Positions 1 through 9,348 are shown, counted from the stretch's first letter. The stretch is DNA of 64,000 nucleotides from Nocardia sp. XZ_19_385 (GCF_015355755.1 NZ_JACVEE010000007.1:62001-126000); one strand, 5' to 3'. The notes: a model not told the origin generated them from the sequence alone. Numbers and translations are program-made.

Positions 1-65
1 CCCAAGGCGAGCGCCCCGGCCAGGGCAACGGCCAAGACCTGAGATCGATTGCGTGACACTGTCAT
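1..65 (-). CDS. MceE-like lipoprotein, N-terminal fragment (cut by window edge)
   Basis: Only the first 21 or so codons are in the window. An ATG at 65-63 overlaps the TGA of the upstream mceD by the ATGA arrangement seen elsewhere in this operon. The codons read MTVSRNRSQVLAVALAGALA, a short basic stretch followed by a hydrophobic core, as expected for a secretion signal. In the second mce operon of this window the gene in the same slot starts the same way and is a lipoprotein (MceE). The lipobox and Mce domain would lie beyond the edge. The assignment rests on position and signal-like sequence only. Confidence 0.65.
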   Translation of the reverse strand, partial: MTVSRNRSQVLAVALAGALAL

Positions 66-1168
66 CGGGCTCCCACCTGTCCGAGAATGAGCTGCGCCAA
101 CTGCACGTGCACCAGGCCATCGCCGGGATCGGCGCACCGGCCGGGCGCCACCGCGTTGACCGCCGCGCACACCTGCGCGGCGGACTCGGCCGGAATCGCG
201 ACCCGGGCCGGCGCGTAGTCGAGCGCGGCGCGGCCGCTCACACTGTCGACGGAATTGCTGAACGCGGCGGCCAGCGCGGGCGTCATCCGAATGACCTCCA
301 GCAGCGATCCGATCCCGGCCCCGGCCAACAGCAGCGCCGGATCCGCGGCGTCGAGCTCGCGCAATGCCCGGCCGCCGAACATGAGGGTGAGGTCGTTGAG
401 CATGGGCAGCACATCGCCGATATCGGTGAGTACCTGGGTAATCGGCGGCACCGCCATGGTGTTGGCGGCATGCAACCCGGAGGGCAGCCCGGTCAGCACG
501 GTCTCCACCTCACCCCAGCCATTGGCGGCGCTGCGGGCGAGTGCGGCCAGGGCGTCGAGCAGCCGGCCCAGATGCCCGATGCCGGCATCGGGTGATTTCA
601 GCGCGGAACCGAGGGCATGCACCAGATCGTTGATCTGCTGTCCGCGCCCGTCGGTGGCGGCGTTCACCGCCGCCAGGCCCTCAGCCAGGCCGCGCTGCCG
701 GGTGGGATCGTTGGCGCCGTTGAGCTCGTCGGCCAATTTCGCTATGGCGGAAAAGGTTTGGCTCAGGCTCTGCGGCGTGATGGTTTTGCTGATGCACTGT
801 CCGGCGTCCCAGCCGGGACCGGCGGCCGGGCGGTTGCCGATGATCGCCAGCCGGCGATTGGCGACGAGGGTGTCCGACACCGTGGTCGCACCGACGTCGG
901 GCGGTAGCTTCTCGTCGGCGGGCAGCTCGAAATCTACTCGGACGCCGGTTCCTGCCGGGGCGATGCGGGTGACAGTGCCGGACGGGATACCGCGGATGGT
1001 GACATTGCCGCCGGTGTAGAGCCCGATGCTGTCGGACATGAGCGCGCAGTAGGTCCGCATCGGAGGCTGCGGTCGCGCCAGGTGAAATCCGGCGACGACG
1101 ACCGCGGCGAGCACCGCGAGTGTGGTCAACGAGAGGAAGGCGCGGGAGGCGAACAGGCGTTGAAGCAT
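62..1168 (-). CDS. MceD, mammalian-cell-entry (MlaD-domain) protein
   Basis: Mce proteins form periplasmic lipid-shuttling assemblies attached to a YrbE permease. This protein has one N-terminal membrane anchor (about residues 8-28 from MLQRLF) followed by the MlaD-type domain with the motif GLYTGGNVTIRGIPSGTV (about residues 45-62), then a long helical tail. The start is set at the ATG at 1168, which overlaps the mceC stop as TGATG; an ATG ten codons upstream is possible but lies inside mceC. Length about 368 residues, matching the MceD of the second operon (369). Fourth mce gene of the minus-strand operon. Substrate unknown. Confidence 0.88.
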   Translation of the reverse strand: MLQRLFASRAFLSLTTLAVLAAVVVAGFHLARPQPPMRTYCALMSDSIGLYTGGNVTIRGIPSGTVTRIAPAGTGVRVDFELPADEKLPPDVGATTVSDTLVANRRLAIIGNRPAAGPGWDAGQCISKTITPQSLSQTFSAIAKLADELNGANDPTRQRGLAEGLAAVNAATDGRGQQINDLVHALGSALKSPDAGIGHLGRLLDALAALARSAANGWGEVETVLTGLPSGLHAANTMAVPPITQVLTDIGDVLPMLNDLTLMFGGRALRELDAADPALLLAGAGIGSLLEVIRMTPALAAAFSNSVDSVSGRAALDYAPARVAIPAESAAQVCAAVNAVAPGRCADPGDGLVHVQLAQLILGQVGAR

Positions 1169-2217
1169 CAGCAGGTCCTTCCCGGCACCGGGACACACAG
1201 GGCCGGTGCGGTGATGGTGGTGCCGGACTGGTCGATCGAGACGCCGCCCTGCGGAGTGACCAGCGGTTGCAGCCGGGCACCGAATTCGCGCAGGGATTCG
1301 AGCAGTTCACCGAGCCGAGTGCCGATCTCGGTCAGCTTCGGGATCGATTCGGCCAGTGGCTGTGCCATCGGTTTCAGTGTCGACTGCCAGGCCTGGCCGA
1401 GCGGCACCACCCGTTGGACGGTCGAGGCGAGCAGGTCGAGTTGCTTCGCCACCTGGAATTTGTTGTTCTCGACGAGCGTGATCAGCACACCGAGGGTCCG
1501 GATCAAGCGGATGATCACGTCCTTGTTGGTGTCGATCGCGGACAGGTACTCATCGGCGACGGTCAACGCGCGGGAGATGTCGGCGTTCTGCCGATCCAGG
1601 ATGTCGACAATGGTGCCGGCGGCGGTCAGGGCCTGCCCGATTCCGTGGGGGCTCTTGTCGATCGAGTTCTGTAGTGCGGCGAAGTCGCGGCGCAGCACGT
1701 CACCGTCGACCTTGCGGATAGGGGCGATCGCATCCTGGAACACCTGCGGCAGGCTGTAGGGAAGCACCACCCGATCCATAGGAATAGTGGTGTGGCCCAG
1801 GGGTTTCGACCCGGCGGGAATGAGCGCGACGTAGTGCCCGCCGACCACGGTGAGCATGCGGACGTCGAGGGTGGACTGTGCGCCGACGAAGACCTCGTCA
1901 TCGACGGTGAACGTCATGGTGGCGCGGTCGGATCCCAGCGCCAGGGACCGCACCTTGCCGACCGTGACACCCGCGACCCGCACCGAATCGCCGGGGCGCA
2001 CCGAGCCCGCGTCGGCCAGGTCGGCGGTGTAGGTCCGCTGTTCGGTGTCGGCGACATAGACGACCCCGACCCCGGCCAGCATGATCAGCACGAGGACCAC
2101 ACCCGCCAGACCCCAGCGCAGGTCCGATCGTGCCGCGGCCGGTTCGCTCTGCGGCACAGCGCTATTGCCGGAGAGCCGTTCGAGCAGACCGCTCGCTGCG
2201 GTGATCAGGGGTTGCAC
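1168..2217 (-). CDS. MceC, mammalian-cell-entry (MlaD-domain) protein
   Basis: 349 residues. A cytosolic stretch of about 30 residues precedes a membrane anchor (WGLAGVVLVLIMLAGVGVVY). The MlaD domain follows, with the recognisable SVRVAGVTVGKVRSL and MLTVVGGHYVALIPAG segments, then helical repeats. The C-terminus carries LCVPVPGR, closely matching the end of MceC in the other operon. It overlaps mceB upstream by 13 bases and mceD downstream by one base, so it is translationally coupled. Assigned as subunit C by order. Confidence 0.88.
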   Translation of the reverse strand: MQPLITAASGLLERLSGNSAVPQSEPAAARSDLRWGLAGVVLVLIMLAGVGVVYVADTEQRTYTADLADAGSVRPGDSVRVAGVTVGKVRSLALGSDRATMTFTVDDEVFVGAQSTLDVRMLTVVGGHYVALIPAGSKPLGHTTIPMDRVVLPYSLPQVFQDAIAPIRKVDGDVLRRDFAALQNSIDKSPHGIGQALTAAGTIVDILDRQNADISRALTVADEYLSAIDTNKDVIIRLIRTLGVLITLVENNKFQVAKQLDLLASTVQRVVPLGQAWQSTLKPMAQPLAESIPKLTEIGTRLGELLESLREFGARLQPLVTPQGGVSIDQSGTTITAPALCVPVPGRTC

Positions 2218-3212
2218 AGCGTGATCCTTTGGCCGCCGACGAACACCTGTAGCAGCTCAGGGGTCGCCGCCACACCCTTCGTGCAGGTGATATTCACTCC
2301 GGGGGCGGTTCGCGGAATGGTCGCACCCAGCGATTGCAGAAGTCCGGGAACGCGATTGAGCATGTCGACGGTGTCCTTGGGATTCGGGAACAGGGTGCGC
2401 AGAATGTTGTCGAGGTCCGGATTCGTGTTCGGGGTGAGCCCGAGAACGCCCACCATATGTTCGGCGGGCTCCAGCACCGGCGGGATGATGTTCGCGAAGT
2501 CGATCAGGCCGGTAATGCGCTGGGTGAGGGTTTCGAACAGCAGGGTGAGCTGCGACATCGAGGCGATGCTGTGCCCGGATTTACCGCCCAGATCCTGCGC
2601 GACGGTTCCGAGGTTGGACACCAGGGTCGAGATCACCGCCTGCCGGTCGGTGGCGTAGCCGCTGAGCCGCTCGATGGCGGCCAGCGCCGGCCCGAGACTG
2701 GTGCTGGTGCCATCGATTACGGCCAGCAGGCTGGTCGCGAACTGGTTCAGGTCCTCGGGCGTCAACTGGGCCAGCACCGGCTGCAGGCCGTTGAACAGGG
2801 CGGTGATATCGAAGGACGGGACGGTGCGATCGGTGCCGATGCGGGTGCCCGGGGCCAGTTTCGCGCTGGGTTCGGCGGATTGGCGGACGTCGAGATAGCG
2901 CTGCCCGGTGAGGGATTCGTAGCGGATGGCGAAGGTGGTGCCGGTGTAGAGGGCGTACTTCTCGCGCACCGTGAAGGTCACCCGCGCGCGGTCGCCTTCT
3001 AGTTTCACACCGCCGACCTTGCCGACGGCGACGCCGTGCAGTTTCACCTCGTTATTGACGAAAAGACCGTTGGCGTCGGTGAATTCGGCCGTGTAGGTGG
3101 CGGTGTCACCATCGACCGGCCGATTGATGGCTTGCAGGATCATGATGAGCAGCAACGCCATGGCCGCGCCGAAAGCGACGAGGCGGGCGATCAACGGCGG
3201 CATCGATTTCAT
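2205..3212 (-). CDS. MceB, mammalian-cell-entry (MlaD-domain) protein
   Basis: 335 residues. Membrane anchor at about residues 9-27 (LVAFGAAMALLLIMILQAI), then the MlaD core with EVKLHGVAVGKVGGVK and SLTGQRYLDVRQ, then the helical domain. The C-terminus GGQRITLCNP resembles SGQRIAVCNG of the MceB at 44724-45743, so the two operons encode the same subunit series. It overlaps mceA by four bases. Expected to sit in the cell envelope as one of six Mce subunits forming a lipid channel. Confidence 0.88.
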   Translation of the reverse strand: MKSMPPLIARLVAFGAAMALLLIMILQAINRPVDGDTATYTAEFTDANGLFVNNEVKLHGVAVGKVGGVKLEGDRARVTFTVREKYALYTGTTFAIRYESLTGQRYLDVRQSAEPSAKLAPGTRIGTDRTVPSFDITALFNGLQPVLAQLTPEDLNQFATSLLAVIDGTSTSLGPALAAIERLSGYATDRQAVISTLVSNLGTVAQDLGGKSGHSIASMSQLTLLFETLTQRITGLIDFANIIPPVLEPAEHMVGVLGLTPNTNPDLDNILRTLFPNPKDTVDMLNRVPGLLQSLGATIPRTAPGVNITCTKGVAATPELLQVFVGGQRITLCNP

Positions 3213-4276
3213 CGCACACCTTCGGTAATGGCGGCCGGAAGTCCTTGCAGCAGTGGCACAGCCATGCCGGGAACGCCGCGCAGATCGAGGTCCACCCGCA
3301 ACACCGGACCGTGGGGTGTATCGGGCAGCGCGGCACGGAGCCGGTCGAGTAGTTCGCTGATCTCCCGGGTCGACCGGTCAGACGGAGGCAGTGCCCGCGC
3401 GATCATGGTCAACAACGGAGCCAGTTCGTCGGTGTAGCCGTTGGAATAGCGTTGCGCGGTATTCAGCAGGGGCGGCAGGGCGGCGATGACCTGGTCGCGC
3501 ACCAGCACGACACTCGCGTCGAAGCGCGCTCGGTCGCTGTCGGACATCAGTTCTGGGCTGTTGTAGAACGAATCGAGCACGCGCAGTAGACCATCCGGCG
3601 TGGGCGGCAAACCTTGCAGCGTCGATCCGTACTGTTCGAGCAGGAACGACGACGGCAGCCGCTGCGTGTCGGCGATCAATTGTGATGTGACAACAATGGT
3701 GTGGATCAGCGGCGTGAAGGCCTTCAGGTCGGTGGAGATCCGGCTCAGCACGGTGGCCAACTGCGGGGTGAGCACCTCGTTGGTGAGCTGCCCGACCGAC
3801 TGCAGGACCGTCGAGATCGTCGCGTCGACGACCCGATCCGCGTGGCGCCCGGTCAGATCGACCTGTGCGTTCTCGGTGAGCGCCGTCCCGCCGCTACCGG
3901 ATTTCAGGGCCAGCTCGCTGATGCCGAACAGGTTGCCCGGCGCGTACGCGACACTCAAGGTGTCGGTCAGCCCGAAGAGCTGATTCTTGTTGAGCTGCAG
4001 GGTGATCCGCTGCCGTCCGATGTCGGCGGTCGCGATCGCGGTGATCTTCCCGACCTTGACGCCGTCGAGGCGGATATCGCTGCCCTCCTCGACACCGTCA
4101 CCGACCTGCTCGGTCACCAGGGTGACCGTCATCGACTCCGAATCATTATCGAGGGGCGCGATTCGCCAGGCGGTGAGCAGTACCGCGGCGATCCCGGCGG
4201 CGATCAGCCCGGTTCGCCGCGCACCGCGCGGACTGATGGAAACTCCCGGCATTCCGAATGCGGGCATGGTCGTCAC
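3209..4276 (-). CDS. MceA, mammalian-cell-entry (MlaD-domain) protein
   Basis: The gene begins at a GTG at 4276 that overlaps the yrbEB stop as GTGA; an ATG at 4267 (MPAFGMPGVSISPRG) is an alternative. The mceA of the second operon has the same GTGA plus downstream ATG arrangement. Features are a membrane segment (TGLIAAGIAAVLLTAWRI), the MlaD domain with SDIRLDGVKVGKITAI and the PGNLFGISELALKSG segment, then helical repeats ending in LRGVPGMAVPLLQGLPAAI. About 355 residues. The open frame extends far upstream, but that part is a shadow of yrbEB. Confidence 0.88.
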   Translation of the reverse strand: MTTMPAFGMPGVSISPRGARRTGLIAAGIAAVLLTAWRIAPLDNDSESMTVTLVTEQVGDGVEEGSDIRLDGVKVGKITAIATADIGRQRITLQLNKNQLFGLTDTLSVAYAPGNLFGISELALKSGSGGTALTENAQVDLTGRHADRVVDATISTVLQSVGQLTNEVLTPQLATVLSRISTDLKAFTPLIHTIVVTSQLIADTQRLPSSFLLEQYGSTLQGLPPTPDGLLRVLDSFYNSPELMSDSDRARFDASVVLVRDQVIAALPPLLNTAQRYSNGYTDELAPLLTMIARALPPSDRSTREISELLDRLRAALPDTPHGPVLRVDLDLRGVPGMAVPLLQGLPAAITEGVR

Positions 4277-5133
4277 CCCGTGAAAGACAGGGGCGTAGTG
4301 AAGCCCCAGAGCGTAATGGTCAGGATCATGTCGAGGGTGATGATGGCGACCAGGCTGGCCCGGATCGCGCGACCCGAGGCCACCCCGACGCCTTCGGGGC
4401 CGCCGGTGGCGAAAAACCCTTGGTAGCAATGGATGATGATGACCGCGACGGCGAAGACGAGCACCTTGATGGTGGCCGCGACGATATCCCAGAGGGCCAC
4501 GAACTGATCGAAGTAATGGTCGTAGACGCCGCTGGGTTCGCCATGCACGACGGTGATCACCGCGGCGGTCGTCAGGTAGCTCAGGATCAGCGCGATCAGG
4601 AAGGTGGGCACGATCGCGACCACCCCGGCGATCACCCGGGTGGTGACGACGAACGGCACCGACCGCACACCCAGGGATTCGATCGCGTCGATTTCCTCGG
4701 AGATCCGCATCGACCCGATTTCCGCGGTCATCCGGCAGCCGGCCTGTGCGGCGAACCCGACACCGGCCGCCATCGGCGCCAGTTCCCGAGTGTTCGCGAA
4801 AGCCGAGATGACGCCGGTGATTTGGCCCAGGCCTACCAGATCGAGTGCGGCATAGGCCTCGATACCGCTGGACGCGCCGATCGCCGCACCCATCACCACC
4901 ATGACCGCCGCCGTACCGCCGCCGACGATGATCGACCCGCGACCCCAGGTCATATCGGTGATGGTGGCGAGCGTTTGCGCGCGATAGTGCCGCAGCGTCA
5001 ACGGAATCGACGACAGCACCTGCCAGGTGAAGCCGAGGATGAAGCCGAGCCCGTCGAACATCGACCACGGCCGGATCTGACGCAGCCGGCCGGTCCACCG
5101 AAAGCCCTTGGGCACATAGGAACTGGCGGTCAT
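4273..5133 (-). CDS. YrbEB-type permease of the Mce transporter (MlaE family)
   Basis: Integral membrane permease, about 286 residues, one half of the YrbEA/YrbEB pair that carries Mce proteins and is energised by an MceG-type ATPase normally encoded elsewhere. The MlaE-family signature is present: GFAAQAGCRMTAEIGSMRIS followed by EEIDAIESLGVRS, the cytoplasmic helix thought to contact the ATPase. There are several hydrophobic segments. The start is the ATG at 5133 (MTASSYVPKGF), which shares its A with the TGA of yrbEA (TGATG). Very close to the YrbEB at 42803-43672. Confidence 0.92.
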   Translation of the reverse strand: MTASSYVPKGFRWTGRLRQIRPWSMFDGLGFILGFTWQVLSSIPLTLRHYRAQTLATITDMTWGRGSIIVGGGTAAVMVVMGAAIGASSGIEAYAALDLVGLGQITGVISAFANTRELAPMAAGVGFAAQAGCRMTAEIGSMRISEEIDAIESLGVRSVPFVVTTRVIAGVVAIVPTFLIALILSYLTTAAVITVVHGEPSGVYDHYFDQFVALWDIVAATIKVLVFAVAVIIIHCYQGFFATGGPEGVGVASGRAIRASLVAIITLDMILTITLWGFTTPLSFTG

Positions 5134-5981
5134 CAGGCGAACCTCGCGGGCAGGAAGAGGGCGGCGATCTGGGTGATCACGACGTTGACCACCGCGATGG
5201 ACACCACCGACAGGATCACCGCGGCGTTCACGCCGTCGGCGACTCCGCGCGGGCCGCCTTTGGCCTCGAGCCCGCGCTGACAGGCGATCAGCACGACGAA
5301 GTAGCCGAAGATCGTCGACTTGGCGAGGGACACCCACACATCGGCGGAGGAGGCGAAGGCCCCGAACGACTGCCAGTAACTGCCCGGCGTGACATCCAGG
5401 GCCGCGATGGCGACGATATATCCGGCGAGAATGCCGACGAAGATGATCAGCACATTGAGCAGCGGCGCGACGATCAGCATCGCGGCGATACGCGGAACCA
5501 CCAGGCGCTGAACAGGATTGATCCCCATCACGCGCATGGCATCGATCTCCTCGCGGATCGTGCGCGCCCCCAGGTCGGCCGCGATGGCCGCGGCTCCGGC
5601 CCCGCCCAGCAGCAGACCGGTCGCCAGCGGGGCGCCCTGTTTGATCACCCCGAGCCCGCCGGCGGCTCCGATCAGTGAATTCGCGCCGAGTTGATGCACC
5701 AGGTTGCCGACCTGCGCGGACACCACGACACCGAACGGAACCGCCATCAGTACACTGGGTAGCGCGGTGACTGTGATGAGAAACCAGGCTTGCGTGAGGG
5801 TTTCACGCCATTGGAACCGCAACCGGCCCGCGTCGGCCACCCCGATCATCGTCGCCTGCGCACCGCTGCGCATGGCCCGCCCGAAGGTGCCCACACTGGC
5901 CAGCACGGTGCTCGAGAAGTTGCTGCGCAACACCCCGAGCGACGACGGCTGCGGTCCGGCGTTCCCCCCACGCTCACTCAT
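5133..5981 (-). CDS. YrbEA-type permease of the Mce transporter (MlaE family)
   Basis: 282-residue multi-pass membrane protein of the MlaE/YrbE family. Diagnostic segments are GAAGGLGVIKQGAPLATGLL and the coupling helix AADLGARTIREEIDAMRVMG, followed by GINPVQRLVVPR. The start ATG at 5981 overlaps the stop of the acyl-CoA ligase gene by four bases, so ligase and permease are made from one transcript. The gene order (ligase, yrbEA, yrbEB, mceA onward) is that of the mycobacterial mce1 locus, where the ligase is FadD5; that parallel is family knowledge, not proof of substrate. Confidence 0.92.
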   Translation of the reverse strand: MSERGGNAGPQPSSLGVLRSNFSSTVLASVGTFGRAMRSGAQATMIGVADAGRLRFQWRETLTQAWFLITVTALPSVLMAVPFGVVVSAQVGNLVHQLGANSLIGAAGGLGVIKQGAPLATGLLLGGAGAAAIAADLGARTIREEIDAMRVMGINPVQRLVVPRIAAMLIVAPLLNVLIIFVGILAGYIVAIAALDVTPGSYWQSFGAFASSADVWVSLAKSTIFGYFVVLIACQRGLEAKGGPRGVADGVNAAVILSVVSIAVVNVVITQIAALFLPARFA

Positions 5982-7510
5982 GACGAGACGGCCGCGAATC
6001 GTTCGCGCAGCGTGCGCTTGAGGATCTTGCCGGATGGATTCCGCGGAATCTGCTCGGTGATCACCAGATCGTGCGGCAGTTTGTAGGCGGCGATCCGCTC
6101 GGCGCAGAACTCGCGCAGCGCGTCCAGGTCAAGGGCCGCACCCTCTTTCAGCACCGCGATGGCGACGATGCTCTCCCCGTATTCGGCGTGCTGACGAGCG
6201 ATGATCGCGACGTCGAGGATGTCCGGGTGCGCGGCGATGGCGTTCTCGACCTCGACCGAGTACACGTTGCGGCCGCCGGTGATGATCATGTCCTTGAGCC
6301 GGTCGACCAGGGTCATGTAGCCGTCGGCGTCGAGGCGGGCCAGATCGCCGGTGTGTAGCCAGCCGTCGCGGATGGCGTCGGCGGTGGCTTCGGGCTTGTT
6401 CCAGTAGCCCTTCATGAGGGTTTCGCCGCGCAACAGCAATTCGCCGACCTCGCCGGGCTGCACGTCGTTGCCGTCCAGGTCGACGATCCGGCATTCCATC
6501 ATCGGCAGCGCCTGCCGGCCGCTGGCGTCCGGGCGTTCGCACACCTGAGCGTGGTTGGCGAAGATGCCGCCGGGCCCGGCTTCGGTCTGACCGCAGGCCT
6601 GCATGAATTGGACCTGTGGCAGGGCCGCGAGCAACTGCTCCACCGCGCTCGCAGGCATGGGTGCGGCACCGTAAATGGCGGTGCGCCAGGTGGAGAGGTC
6701 GCGCTGGGCCAGATCCGGTACCCGGAGCAGGAACTGGTACATGGTGGGGACACCGAAGAGCAGGGTGATGCGTTCGCGCTCCAGCGCGTCGGCCACCTTC
6801 ATCGGATCGAACCCGCTCTGCACGATGTGTGTGGCGCCGACCATCGTGCCGGGAATGATCAGCATGCACAGCTCGGCGGCATGGTACAGCGGCGCGACAT
6901 GCAGGAGCCGGTCACCGTCGCGCAGACCGGCGGTCGCCATCACCCCCATTCCGACCCACAGCTCACGATGATGATCGAACAGCGCGCCCTTGGGTGAGCC
7001 GGTGGTTCCGGAGGTGTAGAGGATCTGCGCATCGTCGGTCTCCTCGACCGCGGCCTCTACCACCGGGCCGTCATACGCGGCGGCCGATGCGAACAAGTCC
7101 GGGAACCCGTCGATCTCGGACATGGCCAAGGTTCGAAGGGTCTCGGCGAGGCCGTTCTCCACGGCCTTGCGCACCGTAGGCGCCACCGCGGCGTCGAAAA
7201 CCAGTGCGGCCGCATCGGAGTCGCGCACCAGGTAGTCGAGTTCGGGCGCGGCAGAACCGGGGTTCACCGGAACGAAGATCGCGCCGAGCCGGTGCGCGGC
7301 GTAGAAGACGATGACGAATCGATCGGAATTCGTCGCCATCAGAGCGAGGCGATCACCCTTGCGGATGCCCTGCGCGGCAAGCACTCCCGCGACCCGGTCG
7401 ACCTGAGCGTCGAGTTCGGCATAGGTGTAGCGGTGATCGCCGAATACCAGGGCCTCGCGGTCCGGCACCCGCTTCGCAGTCGAGCGCAGCGTTGCACCGA
7501 TTGTCGCCAT
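5978..7510 (-). CDS. Acyl-CoA ligase (FadD5-like, AMP-binding), first gene of mce operon 1
   Basis: 510-residue ANL-superfamily ligase that should activate a carboxylic acid to its CoA thioester through an acyl-adenylate. Motifs in order: P-loop YTSGTTGSPKGALF (about residue 165), QACGQTEAGPGG (about 305), WLHTGDLARLDADG and RLKDMIITGGRNVYSVEVE (about 385-420), and the C-terminal PSGKILKRTLRE, whose lysine is the adenylation residue. It is the first gene of the mce operon, so a role in trapping the imported lipid as a CoA ester is plausible. It is divergent from the beta-oxidation genes at 7698, sharing a 187-bp control region. Confidence 0.9.
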   Translation of the reverse strand: MATIGATLRSTAKRVPDREALVFGDHRYTYAELDAQVDRVAGVLAAQGIRKGDRLALMATNSDRFVIVFYAAHRLGAIFVPVNPGSAAPELDYLVRDSDAAALVFDAAVAPTVRKAVENGLAETLRTLAMSEIDGFPDLFASAAAYDGPVVEAAVEETDDAQILYTSGTTGSPKGALFDHHRELWVGMGVMATAGLRDGDRLLHVAPLYHAAELCMLIIPGTMVGATHIVQSGFDPMKVADALERERITLLFGVPTMYQFLLRVPDLAQRDLSTWRTAIYGAAPMPASAVEQLLAALPQVQFMQACGQTEAGPGGIFANHAQVCERPDASGRQALPMMECRIVDLDGNDVQPGEVGELLLRGETLMKGYWNKPEATADAIRDGWLHTGDLARLDADGYMTLVDRLKDMIITGGRNVYSVEVENAIAAHPDILDVAIIARQHAEYGESIVAIAVLKEGAALDLDALREFCAERIAAYKLPHDLVITEQIPRNPSGKILKRTLRERFAAVSS

Positions 7511-7697
7511 GGATCCTCCAGAGATACGATATGTGAATTTGCGGTAGTGTAACAGTGATCACAGGTGTCTCCGCAAGGGGCAATATTCCGGACGTTTATC
7601 CAGGCAAACATCGCAACTGGAACTCGTACTTGTGTAATGCCGACGTGCGGTGTTCACTAAGTGAATAGCTGATAGTCACTGAAATCGGGAGATCGAC
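7511..7697. promoter_or_regulatory. Divergent control region between mce operon 1 and the beta-oxidation operon
   Basis: 187 bp separate the two divergent starts. At 7653-7665 lies a perfect 13-bp palindrome, TTCACT-A-AGTGAA, about 33 bases before the thiolase start. A second small symmetric motif, TGATCA, lies in the ligase-proximal half near 7556. The thiolase start is preceded by GGGAG. The tandem-TetR regulator encoded at the end of the plus-strand operon is an obvious candidate to bind here, but this is inference. Confidence 0.5.
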
Positions 7698-8885
7698 ATG
7701 AGCAGACGTGTGGTGGTGGCAGGTGTGGGAATGATTCCCTTCACCACGCCCAGCCGAACCGAGACCTACGACCTGATGGGCACCAAGGCCGCCAGGGCGG
7801 CGCTGACCGATGCCGGGGTCGAGTACTCGAAGGTCCAGCAGGCCTATGCCGGGTACGTCTACGGCGACTCGACCTGCGGCCAGGCCGTGGTCTACGGCCT
7901 CGGACAGACCGGCATTCCGGTCATCAACGTCAACAACAACTGCTCCACCGGATCCTCGGCCCTGTTCCTGGCGCGCCAGGCCGTGGAATCGGGTGCGGTG
8001 GATGTGGCGCTGGCCGTGGGCTTCGAGCAGATGCAGCGCGGTGCGCTGGCCATGGGTTACACCGACCGGCCCACACCGTTCGACCGCTTCAACGAGGTGA
8101 TGGATCAGATCCAGGAGCGGACCGACGCGCCGTTCGCGGCGCAGATGTTCGGCGGTGCGGGGCGTGAGTACTCGGAGAAGTACGGCACCTCGCCGGAGAC
8201 CTTCGCCAAGATCTCGGTGAAGTCGCGCAAGCATGCGGCCAATAACCCGTACGCGGTATTCCGGGACCCGGTGACGGTCGAGGAAGTGCTGGCCTCGCCG
8301 CACATCTACGGCTCGCTGACCCGTTTGCAATGCTGCCCGCCCACCTGCGGCGCCGCGGCGGCAGTGCTGGTGAGTGAGGAGTTCGCCAAGGCCAATGGCA
8401 TCGACGCGTCGGTGATCATCAAGGCCCAGGCCATGGCGACGGATTTCCCGTCCACCTTCACCGACAACAGCATGGCCAAGATCGTCGGTTACGACATGTC
8501 CAAGGCCGCGGCACAACAGGTGTACGAGGCCTCGGGTGTCGCGCCGACCGATATCCGCGTGGTCGAACTGCACGACTGCTTCACCGCCAACGAACTGCTC
8601 ACCTATGAGGCCATCGGCCTGACCCCGGAGGGCACGGCGGAGAAGTTCATCAATGACGGCGACAACACCTACGGCGGCAGGGTTGTCACCAACCCCTCCG
8701 GCGGCCTGCTGTCCAAGGGGCATCCGCTCGGCGCGACCGGTCTGGCGCAGTGCGCGGAACTGGTGTGGCAGCTGCGTGGTCAGGCCGAGGCTCGACAGGT
8801 CGAGGGTGACTTGACAGTGGCGCTGCAGCACAACATCGGGCTCGGCGGCGCGGCTGTCGTGACCCTGTACGAGAAGGTGAGCTGA
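7698..8885 (+). CDS. Thiolase-fold lipid-transfer protein / 3-ketoacyl-CoA thiolase (SCP-x/Ltp type)
   Basis: 395 residues, thiolase superfamily of the sterol-carrier-protein-x/Ltp branch. The nucleophile Cys is in NVNNNCSTGSSALFLARQ (about residue 83). A His follows in VVELHDCFTANELLTYEAIG (about 291), and the C-terminal GGLLSKGHPLGATG motif is present. This class performs thiolytic, or in Ltp2-like enzymes retro-aldol, carbon-carbon cleavage in the last step of a side-chain degradation cycle. No DUF35 partner, which Ltp2-type aldolases need, is seen nearby, which favours an ordinary thiolase. First gene of an operon with MaoC, SDR and acyl-CoA dehydrogenase genes, so it should act in that pathway. 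Confidence 0.85.
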   Translation: MSRRVVVAGVGMIPFTTPSRTETYDLMGTKAARAALTDAGVEYSKVQQAYAGYVYGDSTCGQAVVYGLGQTGIPVINVNNNCSTGSSALFLARQAVESGAVDVALAVGFEQMQRGALAMGYTDRPTPFDRFNEVMDQIQERTDAPFAAQMFGGAGREYSEKYGTSPETFAKISVKSRKHAANNPYAVFRDPVTVEEVLASPHIYGSLTRLQCCPPTCGAAAAVLVSEEFAKANGIDASVIIKAQAMATDFPSTFTDNSMAKIVGYDMSKAAAQQVYEASGVAPTDIRVVELHDCFTANELLTYEAIGLTPEGTAEKFINDGDNTYGGRVVTNPSGGLLSKGHPLGATGLAQCAELVWQLRGQAEARQVEGDLTVALQHNIGLGGAAVVTLYEKVS

Positions 8886-8889
8886 ACCA

Positions 8890-9348
8890 ATGCCCCTGGA
8901 TCCCAGCGTGATCGGCAAGCAATTGCCGTCGAGCACCCTTGCGGTCGATGCCGGACGGCTGCGCTTCTTCGCCACGGCCATCGGTGAGACGAACCCGATC
9001 TTCACCGATCTCGCGGCGGCGCAGGCGGCGGGGTACGCCGATCTTCCGGTGCCTCCGACGTTCTTGTTCGGCATCGAACTCGAGAATCCGGACTCCTTCG
9101 GCTGGCTGGCCGAACTCGGTATCGATCTGCGCCGAGTGCTGCATGGCGAGCAGTCGTTCACCTATCACTCGACAGCGGTGGCCGGTGACGTACTCACCTC
9201 GACCCCGACCATCGGGAACGTGTACAGCAAGAAGGGTGGGACGCTCGATTTCCTCGAGAAGACCTCCACTGTCACGCGCGCCGACGGCGAACTGGTGGCC
9301 GAGCTGAAATCCGTTCTCGTCGTACGCAATCCGGAGGTAGGTGAATGA
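8890..9348 (+). CDS. MaoC-like hydratase subunit, FAS1-like dehydratase N-domain type
   Basis: 152 residues with a single hot-dog fold of the MaoC_dehydrat_N type: an opening like DPSVIGKQLPSSTLAVDAGR, then FFATAIGETNPIFTD and LPVPPTFLFGIELE. In mycolic-acid bacteria such subunits pair with a second MaoC subunit to make an (R)-specific enoyl-CoA (or ACP) hydratase or dehydratase; the catalytic Asp/His normally sit in the partner. The partner is the next gene, which overlaps it by four bases. Starts four bases after the thiolase stop. Confidence 0.82.
   Translation: MPLDPSVIGKQLPSSTLAVDAGRLRFFATAIGETNPIFTDLAAAQAAGYADLPVPPTFLFGIELENPDSFGWLAELGIDLRRVLHGEQSFTYHSTAVAGDVLTSTPTIGNVYSKKGGTLDFLEKTSTVTRADGELVAELKSVLVVRNPEVGE

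Noticed and set aside
3209..5098. A 629-residue minus-strand open frame
   Set aside because: Its first half is the shadow of yrbEB in another frame (Arg/Gly-rich, no domain). Only the part from 4276 down is MceA.
7596..9161. A 521-residue minus-strand open frame opposite the thiolase gene
   Set aside because: Antisense shadow of the thiolase and MaoC genes, whose plus-strand frames have complete family motifs.
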